In this document: in pieces, positions 16,255 to 23,138 of the stretch
Layout of the letters: each line of letters begins with the position of its first letter
Numbering within the stretch: the first letter of the stretch is position 1
From: Pseudomonadota bacterium
GTDB lineage: Bacteria > Pseudomonadota > Gammaproteobacteria > Burkholderiales > Burkholderiaceae_C
Assembly: GCA_031119395.1 (NCBI GenBank)
Contig: JAVHYA010000025.1
Span: 1-62,158 of the forward strand
Direction of reading: 5' to 3'
DNA: 62,158 nucleotides
Program-made: the position numbers and the translations under genes
The notes under the pieces: generated by a model
The model's input: only the letters and a program-made list of their open reading frames with translations
What the model was told of the DNA's origin: nothing
Database searches by the model: none

Positions 16255-16265
16255 AGGCCTTCAGC
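16250..16265. other. Palindrome carrying the stop codons of two convergent genes
   Basis: GCTGAAGGCCTTCAGC reads the same on both strands and holds the TGA of the MarR gene (plus) and the TGA of the aldo/keto reductase gene (minus), six nt apart. It could form a short cruciform or hairpin in either transcript; there is no T-run. Confidence 0.6.
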
Positions 16266-17316
16266 GGCCCGGCGCCGCGGCGGCGATCTGCGCGCGCCGG
16301 GCATCACCCTGGCGCGACAGCATCCAGCCCGGGTACTCGGACGGCAACGCGCTCACGGCATCGAGCGTCTGCAGGTCCTGCGCGCTCAGGCGCACCTGCG
16401 TGGCGGCGATGTTGTCCTCGAGCTGATCGATGCGCTTGGCACCCACGATCACCGAGGTCACCACCGGCTGGTGCAGCAGCCAGGCCAGTGCGATCTGCGC
16501 CACCGACACGCCCTGGGCCTCGGCGATGCCGCGCATGGCGTCGACGCAATCCCACGCGCGGTCCTTGTTCACGGGCGGGAAGTCGAAGGCGGTGCGGCGG
16601 CTGCCGGCTTCGGCCTGCTGCGCGCGGCCGTACTTGCCGCTGAGCAGGCCGCCGGCCAGCGGGCTCCACACCATCAGGCCGACGCCTTCGCTGCGCATCA
16701 TCGGCACCAGCTCGCGCTCCAGGTCGCGGCCGGCGATGGTGTAGTAGGCCTGCAGCGACTGGAAGCGCGCGAGGCCCAGCCGCTCCGAGGTGCCCAGCGC
16801 CTTCGCGATCTGCCAGGCGGCCCAGTTGGACACGCCGATGTAGCGCACGTGGCCGTGCCGCACCAGCGTGTCCAGCGCGTCCAGCGTCTCCTCGACCGGC
16901 GTGGCCGGGTCGAAGCCGTGCACCTGGTAGAGGTCGATGTGGTCGAGCTGCAGGCGCTTCAGGCTGGCCTTGCATGCCTCCAGGACGTGGTAGCGCGAGA
17001 GGCCGCGCGAGTTGGGCCCCTTGGTGCCCGTCTCGCCCAGCACCTTGGTGGCGACGACGACGTTCTCGCGCGGCACCTTCAGGTTCTTCAGCGCCTGGCC
17101 GGTGATGACCTCGGAGTTGCCGTCGGCGTATACGTTGGCCGTGTCGATGAAGTTGATGCCGGCCTCGAGCGCACGGCCCACCAGGCCGTCGGCCTCGGCC
17201 TGGTCGAGCCGGCCGATCTGGCCCCAGATGCCGGCGTCGCCGCCGCCGAAGGTCATGGTGCCGAGGCACAGCTCGGAAACGAAGAGGCCGGTGCGGCCCA
17301 GGGGGATGTAGCGCAT
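16261..17316 (-). CDS. Aldo/keto reductase
   Basis: 351 aa NADPH-dependent aldo/keto reductase. The tetrad is visible: Asp and Tyr in FIDTANVYADG, Lys in VVVATKV, His in YQVHGFD; the cofactor region includes GVSNWAAWQ, WSPLAGGLLSGKYG and VIVGAKRIDQLEDN. The N-terminus MRYIPLGRTGLFVSELCLG is typical, and an AGGAG site precedes the ATG at 17316. Lies 128 bp downstream of, and in the same direction as, an SDR gene, probably one unit controlled by the divergent LysR gene. Substrate unknown. Confidence 0.93.
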   Translation of the reverse strand: MRYIPLGRTGLFVSELCLGTMTFGGGDAGIWGQIGRLDQAEADGLVGRALEAGINFIDTANVYADGNSEVITGQALKNLKVPRENVVVATKVLGETGTKGPNSRGLSRYHVLEACKASLKRLQLDHIDLYQVHGFDPATPVEETLDALDTLVRHGHVRYIGVSNWAAWQIAKALGTSERLGLARFQSLQAYYTIAGRDLERELVPMMRSEGVGLMVWSPLAGGLLSGKYGRAQQAEAGSRRTAFDFPPVNKDRAWDCVDAMRGIAEAQGVSVAQIALAWLLHQPVVTSVIVGAKRIDQLEDNIAATQVRLSAQDLQTLDAVSALPSEYPGWMLSRQGDARRAQIAAAAPGR

Positions 17317-17444
17317 GCGATGAAGCTCCTTGCAGCCGTCGACAGGGACGACGACGGGCGTGCAGGGTGCATCAGCCGCGCATCCCGTGTCGCGCGCGCG
17401 GGTATGGCCGCAGCTGGAGCTGGCTCCAGCTGCAGGACATGCAT

Positions 17445-18221
17445 TCAGGCCGCGAAGCCGCCGTCGATGTTCAGGCTGGCGCCCGTCACGAAGCCGCCTT
17501 CGGGCCCGACCAGGTAGGCCACCATGCCCGCGATGTCGTCGGTGTGGCCGTAGTGCGGCAGCGCCATGAACGAACGCACGCCCTCGGCCATCTCGCCGTC
17601 GGCCGGGTTCATCTCGGTGTCGATCGGCCCGGGCTGCACGTTGTTGATGGTGATGCCGCGCGGGCCGAGGTCGCGCGCCATGCCCTGCACCAGGCCCTTG
17701 AGCGCGGCCTTGCTCATCGCATACGCGCTGCCGCCGGCAAAGGGCATGCGGTCGGCATTCGTGCTGCCGATGTTGACGATGCGGCCCCCCGTGCCCATGT
17801 GGCGGGCCGCGGCCTGTGCGCCGACGTACACGGCGCGCACGTTCACGGCCAGGGTGCGGTCCAGGTCCTCGAGCGAGAAGGTGTCGACGCTGCCCAGGCG
17901 CAGCACGCCGGCGTTGTTGACGAGGATGTCGAGGCGGCCGAACTCGCGCGCCGCCTCGTCGATGCCGGCCTGCAGCGCGGCGGCGTCGGCGCTGTCGATG
18001 CGCAAGGCGCGGGCGCGCCCGCCCTCGGCCTGGATGTCGCGCACCAGCGCGTCGGCCTGCGCCTGCGCGGCGCTGTAGCTGAAGGCGACGGCCGCGCCGT
18101 CGCGCGCGAGCCGACGCACGATGGCGGCGCCGATGCCGCGCGAGCCGCCGGTGACGAAGGCGGCCTGGCCGGCCAGCGGCCGGGCGGAGGTGGATGAAGC
18201 GGAAGAGGAAGCGGTGGTCAT
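17445..18221 (-). CDS. Short-chain dehydrogenase/reductase (SDR)
   Basis: 258 aa classical SDR. Seen: cofactor motif TGGSRGIG, structural NNAG, the Ser-Tyr-Lys set (IGSTN, then YAMSK), and PGPIDTEMNP after strand six; it ends with a standard GASLNIDGGFAA. The ATG at 18221 follows an AAGGA site; the longer frame upstream is not conserved in type. Divergent from a LysR gene 134 bp away across a perfect palindrome, and followed by an aldo/keto reductase. Likely an NAD(P)H-dependent oxidoreductase; substrate not readable. Confidence 0.92.
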   Translation of the reverse strand: MTTASSSASSTSARPLAGQAAFVTGGSRGIGAAIVRRLARDGAAVAFSYSAAQAQADALVRDIQAEGGRARALRIDSADAAALQAGIDEAAREFGRLDILVNNAGVLRLGSVDTFSLEDLDRTLAVNVRAVYVGAQAAARHMGTGGRIVNIGSTNADRMPFAGGSAYAMSKAALKGLVQGMARDLGPRGITINNVQPGPIDTEMNPADGEMAEGVRSFMALPHYGHTDDIAGMVAYLVGPEGGFVTGASLNIDGGFAA

Positions 18222-18326
18222 GGCGAAGTCCTTTGGCTCTTGGGCGGTCGATGCGGTGTGCACCGGCCAGGACGCCAGTGTGGAGACAGGCGAACACCTG
18301 CGGTAGCCGCCGAAAGGCCCCATCAA

Positions 18327-18345
18327 TTTCAACCGTGGGTTGAAA
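18327..18345. promoter_or_regulatory. Perfect palindrome in the SDR-LysR divergent region
   Basis: TTTCAACC-GTG-GGTTGAAA, eight-bp perfect arms, ending 10 bp before the LysR start codon and about 105 bp from the SDR start. LysR proteins bind dyads of this size; the position suggests autorepression of the regulator and activation of the SDR/reductase unit. Confidence 0.6.
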
Positions 18346-18355
18346 ATCACCGGCC

Positions 18356-19282
18356 ATGGAGCCGCTCAGCCACCTCGAATCCTTTGTCCGCAGCGCCGAG
18401 GGCGGCAGCTTTTCCGAAGCCGCCCGCCGCCTGGGCCTGACGCCGGCGGCGGTGAGCAAGAACGTCGCTCGGCTGGAGGCTCGGCTCGGCGTGCGCCTCT
18501 TCCAGCGCAGCACGCGGCGCCTGACGCTGACCGAAACCGGCGAGCGCTTCCTGCAGCAGGTGGCGGGCGGCCTCGCGACGCTGCAGGACGCCGTGGACGA
18601 CGCGGCCCGGCACGACGGCCAGCCTGCGGGCACGCTCAAGCTCAGTCTCGGACTGGGCTTCGGCCGCGAGCATGTGCTGCCGCTGCTGGCCGACTTCCTC
18701 GCCCGCTACCCGGCCATCGTGCCCGACTGGCACTTCGACAACCGGGCGGCGGACCTGGTGGGCGAAGGCTTCGACGCGGCGATCGGCGGCGGCTTCGAGC
18801 TGTCGGCGGGGCTGGTGGCGCGCGCGCTGGCGCCGATCCACGTGGTGCCCGTCGCGGCGCCGCGCTACCTGGCCGGTCGCGCGATGCCGCAACACCCGGC
18901 CGAGCTCGCGGCGCTGGACGGCCTGCTGCGCCGCTCCACGCCCACCGGCCGCGTGCGGGCCTGGACCTTGCGGCATGCGACGCAGGGCGAAGTGACCGTG
19001 GAGGGCCCGCGCCCGCGTGCCATCTTCAACGACCCCGAGGCGATCGCCGAAGCGGCGCGCCTGGGCCTGGGCGCGGCCCTGCTGCCGATGCCCTTCGTCG
19101 CCGCCTCGCTCGCCCGCGGCGAGCTCGTGCGGCTGCTGCCGGGCTGGTACCAGGAGGTGGGCAGCGTGTACCTCTACTACCCGAGCCGCACGCTGCTGCC
19201 GGCGAAGACGCGCGTGTTCGTGGACTTCGTGCTGGAGCGATTCAGGACCGCCGACTTCGCCCGGCGCATGCGCGCCGATTGA
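18356..19282 (+). CDS. LysR-family transcriptional regulator
   Basis: 308 aa. The N-terminal helix-turn-helix is clear (HLESFVRSAEGGSFSEAARR, LTPAAVSKNVARLEARLGVRLF, TLTETG). The effector domain follows from about residue 90 (GTLKLSLGLGFGREHVLPLL) to the end. Divergent from the SDR/aldo-keto reductase pair, which it probably controls. The C-terminus is convergent with the broken cupin gene. Confidence 0.93.
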   Translation: MEPLSHLESFVRSAEGGSFSEAARRLGLTPAAVSKNVARLEARLGVRLFQRSTRRLTLTETGERFLQQVAGGLATLQDAVDDAARHDGQPAGTLKLSLGLGFGREHVLPLLADFLARYPAIVPDWHFDNRAADLVGEGFDAAIGGGFELSAGLVARALAPIHVVPVAAPRYLAGRAMPQHPAELAALDGLLRRSTPTGRVRAWTLRHATQGEVTVEGPRPRAIFNDPEAIAEAARLGLGAALLPMPFVAASLARGELVRLLPGWYQEVGSVYLYYPSRTLLPAKTRVFVDFVLERFRTADFARRMRAD

Positions 19283-19706
19283 GCGGCGCGGCTGCTGCTG
19301 CGCGATCACGTCGACGAAGACCAGCGGCACCCTGCCGGTGTTCGTGAGCCCGTGCGACTCGCCCTGGCGCACGATGGTCACGTCGCCGGCCTTCACCGGC
19401 ACGTCCTCGCCGTCCTTGTCCTTGAAGGTACCGGTGCCCGAGGCGATGACGTGGGTGTGCTCGTCGGTCGTGTGCCTGTGGCAGCCGATGGAATCACCCG
19501 GCTGCAGCGTGAGCCGGCTGATCTCGTCGATGGCCTGGCCCTTCGTGGCCTTGTCGCGCGTGAAGGCGTATTCATCGGCGAGCGTGGCCTTGCCACCGCC
19601 GTCGTCCTTCTTGCGCGCCTGGACGAGGCCTTCCTTGGGATAGACCTCGGCACGCGGTGGCGACGAGGACGAGGGCCAAGCCGAGGCTGTTGTGTGTGGC
19701 ACGCAT
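19283..19706 (-). pseudogene. Frameshifted secreted cupin-domain protein
   Basis: Two frames together give one protein. From the ATG at 19706: signal peptide [18 protein letters not shown]. One base off begins [15 protein letters not shown], leading to a cupin barrel with GDSIGCHRHTTDEHTHVIAS (metal-binding His/Glu) and KAGDVTIVRQGESH. A single extra T near 19658 separates the exported leader from the barrel. The barrel frame then finds no stop at the usual place and runs on opposite the LysR gene to 18347, so the 3' end is also uncertain (19283 is approximate). It is either a real pseudogene or a sequencing error. Confidence 0.65.
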
Positions 19707-19785
19707 GCCAGGGCCTGCGGCAACCCCGACGGCCCCGGGGTTTCCACCCGCGGCGGATCGTCGCCGGGCCGCTACAAACGACGCC

Positions 19786-20169
19786 ATGCCGATGTGCCTG
19801 CGCGTCGTCGACTCGATCACCGAACTGCGCGCCACCGATGCCGGCTGCGTGGCGGTGAGCGGATCGCATGGCGGGCTGAGTTCGGCGCGCTACGCGCTCG
19901 TGGCGCGGCCGGCGCTCAGCGTGTTCAACGACGCGGGCGTGGGCCGCGACGCCGCCGGTGTCGCCGCGCTGGACTTCCTGCAGGCGCACGCGCTGGCGGC
20001 CTGCGCGGTGGCCCACGACAGCGCGCGCATCGGCGAAGCACGCAGCACGCTCGACGAGGGCGTGCTGAGCCACGTCAACCCGGCCGCGGCCGCACTGGGT
20101 CTGCAGACCGGGCAGCCGCTGCGCGAGGCGCTGGCATTCCTGTCCGTGAATCCCGAGGAGACCTCCTGA
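19786..20169 (+). CDS. Conserved hypothetical protein upstream of Bug protein
   Basis: 127 aa from the ATG at 19786 ([11 protein letters not shown]). Alanine-rich, with the patches [44 protein letters not shown] and [14 protein letters not shown]. No signal peptide or membrane segment is visible. I do not recognise a characterised family. Its TGA shares one base with the ATG of the Bug solute-binding gene, so they are probably co-translated, and it may act on the ligand that Bug binds. Confidence 0.7.
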   Translation: MPMCLRVVDSITELRATDAGCVAVSGSHGGLSSARYALVARPALSVFNDAGVGRDAAGVAALDFLQAHALAACAVAHDSARIGEARSTLDEGVLSHVNPAAAALGLQTGQPLREALAFLSVNPEETS

Positions 20170-21176
20170 TGACTTTCAAGCCGAATCGGCGCGCTGCGCT
20201 TGCTGCATCTGCGGCAGCCGCTCTCTTTTTGATAGCAAACACGGCGAGTGCCGACACGTGGCCGAGCAAGCCGGTGAAGATCGTCGTGCCCTTCGCGCCC
20301 GGCGGCACCACCGACATCCTGGCGCGCGCGGTGGCGCCCGAGCTGTCGAAGGCCTTCGGCCAGCAGTTCATCGTCGACAACCGCGCCGGCGCCGGCGGCA
20401 ACATCGGCGCCGAGCTGGTGGCCAAGGCGCCCAACGACGGCTACACCCTGCTCATGGGCACGGTGGGCACGCACGGCATCAACCGCGCGCTGTACAAGTC
20501 GCTGCCCTTCGACCCGATCAAGGACTTCGTGCCCATCACGCTGGTGGCGGCCGTGCCGAACGTGATGGAGATGAATGCCGAGAAGGCCAAGCAACTGGGC
20601 ATCGCCAACGTGCAGGACTTCGTGAAGTACCTCAAGGCGCACCCGAACAAGCTCAACATGGCCTCCAGCGGCAGCGGCACCTCGATCCATCTCGCGGGCG
20701 AGTTGTTCAAGAGCATGACCGGCACGCAGATGACGCACGTGCCCTACAAGGGCTCCGGCCCGGCGCTCATGGACATGGTGGCCGGCAACGCCGACGTGAT
20801 GTTCGACAACCTGCCCTCGTCGATGCAGCAGATCAAGGGCGGCAAGCTGGTGGCGCTGGCGGTGACCAGTTCGCAGCGTTCGTCCGCGCTGCCCGACGTG
20901 CCCACGGTCGAGGAAGCCGGCGGCCCCGCGCTCAAGGGCTACGAGGCGAGCTCGTGGTTCGGCCTGCTCGCCCCTGCGGGGACGTCACCCGAGATCGTGA
21001 ACAAGGTCCAGCAGGCGGTGGCCAAGTCGCTGGGCACGCCGGAAGTCAAGGAGAAGATGCAGGCCCAGGGCGCCATCCCCAGCGGCAACACGCCGGCGCA
21101 GTTCACCAAGCTCATCGCCGACGAGCACGTGAAGTGGGCCAAGGTGGTCAAGGATTCGGGCGCGACGGTCGACTGA
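20169..21176 (+). CDS. Bug-family (TctC) periplasmic solute-binding protein
   Basis: 335 aa, tripartite tricarboxylate transporter receptor type. A signal peptide ends near ASADTW; then [53 protein letters not shown] and [14 protein letters not shown], all standard for the family. These proteins bind carboxylates or related ligands; no TctA/TctB membrane genes are adjacent, as is common for Bug orphans. Part of the signal peptide (20225-20252) is encoded by a sequence matching one end of the dispersed GATAGC repeat. An intrinsic terminator follows. Confidence 0.94.
   Translation: MTFKPNRRAALAASAAAALFLIANTASADTWPSKPVKIVVPFAPGGTTDILARAVAPELSKAFGQQFIVDNRAGAGGNIGAELVAKAPNDGYTLLMGTVGTHGINRALYKSLPFDPIKDFVPITLVAAVPNVMEMNAEKAKQLGIANVQDFVKYLKAHPNKLNMASSGSGTSIHLAGELFKSMTGTQMTHVPYKGSGPALMDMVAGNADVMFDNLPSSMQQIKGGKLVALAVTSSQRSSALPDVPTVEEAGGPALKGYEASSWFGLLAPAGTSPEIVNKVQQAVAKSLGTPEVKEKMQAQGAIPSGNTPAQFTKLIADEHVKWAKVVKDSGATVD
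20225..20252 (+). repeat. Partial copy of dispersed GATAGC repeat inside Bug signal peptide
   Basis: TTTTTGATAGCAAAC with the following CGGCGAGTGC matches the TTTTTGATAGCA end of the copy at 53221 and the GATAGCAAAC end of the copy at 25494. The stem half is missing. It lies in frame and codes for LFLIANTAS of the leader peptide. Confidence 0.45.
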
Positions 21177-21192
21177 GTTCGTGTCCTCCAAG

Positions 21193-21236
21193 ACAAAGGC
21201 CGCGCTCCGATGGGCGCGGCCTTTGTTCTTTCTTCC
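21193..21236 (+). terminator. Intrinsic terminator after Bug gene
   Basis: A 13-bp perfect stem (ACAAAGGCCGCGC with its complement, 21193-21205 and 21214-21226), an eight-nt loop, then TCTTTCTT. Lies 16 nt after the Bug stop. A separate CCCCC-TTGA-GGGGG hairpin at 21307-21320 is a weaker structure. Confidence 0.88.
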
Positions 21237-21364
21237 GATGGTGTCGCGTCAGCGGCGCCGGACCGGGAGACACCGCGCAACCGGCTTGGCCGGGCCGCCG
21301 GTGCCGCCCCCTTGAGGGGGAATGGGATGGCCACGCGCAATGAGGCCATCCAAATGGCGCGCAG

Positions 21365-21691
21365 TCAGGTATTCCAGACGATGTCCTTCTGCTCGCCGAG
21401 GGACTCCTTGAGCATGTGCAGCAGCGGCGTGGCGCGCTGGTGCAGGCCCACGTGCTGCGCCTCGGCCTCGGCATCGTGGTCCTCGGCGGCATGTGCGTCA
21501 TGGTTGTGCCTGGCGCTGTGCGCTTCGAGCGCCACGGCCGCCTCCAGCGCCGAGATCGCGCCGGGCATCTGGTCGACGGTGATGACGCCGGCCGAGCCGG
21601 CCGTCTTGCCGATGATGTCCAGCAACTGCCGTGCATTGGTTTCCAGCATGACGACGTCGGCGCTGGCCTGGGATTTGAAGCGATAGAGCAT
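21365..21691 (-). CDS. DUF1840 family protein
   Basis: 108 aa. Begins MLYRFKSQASADVVMLETNA, which I recognise as DUF1840, a small betaproteobacterial family of unknown function; includes PGAISALEAAVALE, a His-rich acidic middle (HNHDAHAAEDHDAEAEAQH) and the end GEQKDIVWNT. Ribosome site AAAGGGG. Starts 15 nt after the cyclopropane synthase stop, so probably co-transcribed. Confidence 0.85.
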   Translation of the reverse strand: MLYRFKSQASADVVMLETNARQLLDIIGKTAGSAGVITVDQMPGAISALEAAVALEAHSARHNHDAHAAEDHDAEAEAQHVGLHQRATPLLHMLKESLGEQKDIVWNT

Positions 21692-21706
21692 GGGCGATCC
21701 CCTTTC

Positions 21707-22969
21707 TTACTTGTAGATGTAATCGCGGGCGAAAGGGTACACCGACTGCGCCCCGCGCATCGAGTGGGACGACACCGCACCATCGGGTCGGGCCGACAGC
21801 ATCTGGTGCAGCGCGATCCAGCCCTGTTCGAAGCTCATCGCCGAACCGGCCAGGTACAGCCGGTACGCGCGCAGGATGCGCTCGCCCTTCTCGGGGCCGG
21901 CCGTGCGCACCAGCACGGCCCGCGCCTCGTCCAGCCGCGCCTCCAGCGCATCGGACCAGGCCCACAGCGTGCGTGCGTAGTGCGGGCGCAGGTTCTCGGT
22001 GTCGACCATCTCCAGGCCGGCCGCCGCCGTGTCGGTGAGGATGCGCGTGACGTGCAGGATCTCGCCACCGGGGAAGATGTACTTCTCGATGAAGTCGCCC
22101 ATGCCGGCGCCCATCTGCTTGTGGTCCAGGTGGCCCGAGGTGATCCCGTGCTGGAGCGTGAGGCCGCCCGGCCGCAGCAGCGCATGAACGTCGCGGAAAT
22201 ACTCGCCCATGTTGGCGCTGCCCACGTGCTCGAACATGCCGATCGACGAGATCTTGTCGAAGGGCTGGTCGGCCTTGAGCTCGCGGTAGTCCATGAGCCT
22301 GACGCGCACCCGACCAGCGAGGCCTTTTTCTTCGATCAGCCGCGTGACGTGCGCGTGCTGGTTCTTCGACAGCGTGATGCCGGTCGCATCCACCCCGTAG
22401 TGCTCGGCCGCCCACAGCAGCAGGCCGCCCCAGCCGGAGCCGATGTCCAGGTAGCGCTCGCCGGGCTGCAGCATGAGCTTCCTGCAGATGTGGTCGAGCT
22501 TGGCGTCCTGCGCGCCCGCCAGGTCGAGCTCGGGCGTGCGGAAGTAGGCGCAGGAATACACGCGCCGCGGGTCGAGCCACAGGGCGTAGAAATCGTCCGA
22601 GACGTCGTAATGGAACTGGATCTGCTCGGCGTCCTTGCGCTGGGTGTGCGTGCCGCGCGACTTGGCGTTGTGCAGCAGCCGCGTCCACCAGCCGCTGTTG
22701 CTCTCGATGGGCTTGCCCGGCACCAGCGCGGCCGCCAGGGCCATCAGGTCGCGCATCGTGCCCTCGATGCCGACGCGGCCCTCGACGTAGTCCTCGCCGA
22801 CGCCGCCCACCTGCTGTTGCGCCAGCTTGGCGAGCGACGTCCAGGACGAGAAGCTCAGCCGCACGCGCGCACCGGGCTGGTCGATGCGCGCGCCGTCAGG
22901 CAGCTGAAGTGAAACGGGAACCGGAAGCGAGGCGAGTTGGGATTCGATCTTGGGGACCAGGCTCAACAT
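21707..22969 (-). CDS. cfa: Cyclopropane-fatty-acyl-phospholipid synthase
   Basis: 420 aa SAM-dependent enzyme that methylenates double bonds of membrane phospholipid acyl chains. Seen: an N-terminal lipid-binding region, HYDVSDDFYALWLDP, SCAYF, SAM motif YLDIGSGWGGL, GITLSKNQ, SIGMFEHVG, and the C-terminal FIEKYIFPGGE and RPHYARTLWAW. Full length for the family. The ATG at 22969 is well placed; upstream 169 bp separates it from the divergent aminobenzoyl-CoA monooxygenase gene. Followed by DUF1840. Confidence 0.95.
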   Translation of the reverse strand: MLSLVPKIESQLASLPVPVSLQLPDGARIDQPGARVRLSFSSWTSLAKLAQQQVGGVGEDYVEGRVGIEGTMRDLMALAAALVPGKPIESNSGWWTRLLHNAKSRGTHTQRKDAEQIQFHYDVSDDFYALWLDPRRVYSCAYFRTPELDLAGAQDAKLDHICRKLMLQPGERYLDIGSGWGGLLLWAAEHYGVDATGITLSKNQHAHVTRLIEEKGLAGRVRVRLMDYRELKADQPFDKISSIGMFEHVGSANMGEYFRDVHALLRPGGLTLQHGITSGHLDHKQMGAGMGDFIEKYIFPGGEILHVTRILTDTAAAGLEMVDTENLRPHYARTLWAWSDALEARLDEARAVLVRTAGPEKGERILRAYRLYLAGSAMSFEQGWIALHQMLSARPDGAVSSHSMRGAQSVYPFARDYIYK

Positions 22970-23102
22970 GGCAATGAATTTTCACAACGGCATCGGCACG
23001 TTGCAAATGTTGGCACAAGCCGAGCGACTTTGCAGGAACAGCGCTCGCCTGCCCGCCTGCCGGAGCCACGCCCGGTCGCGCGACGCCCACGGGGCCGCCC
23101 CA

Positions 23103-23133
23103 TTGACAGCCAATACTTGAAGCTTAAACTATT
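23103..23133 (+). promoter_or_regulatory. Promoter with overlapping palindromic operator, 2-aminobenzoate operon
   Basis: TTGACA (23103-23108), 16-bp spacer, TAAACT (23125-23130). A 22-bp near-palindrome centred on AAGCTT covers 23112-23133, with only two mismatched pairs (AATA-C-TT-G on the left, A-AA-C-TATT on the right). It covers the spacer and -10 box, so a bound regulator would block polymerase. The operon's own MarR protein (25606-26115) is the obvious candidate. Confidence 0.65.
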
Positions 23134-23138
23134 CATCC

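Noticed and set aside
19283-19747. Cupin gene read as an intact protein from the ATG at 19747
   Set aside because: The residues before the barrel are not leader-like, while a perfect signal peptide exists one frame away, so a frameshift explains the data better.
21307-21320. CCCCC-TTGA-GGGGG as a second terminator
   Set aside because: No T-run follows and a far stronger terminator lies at 21193. Such G/C hairpins are common in spacer DNA of this group.
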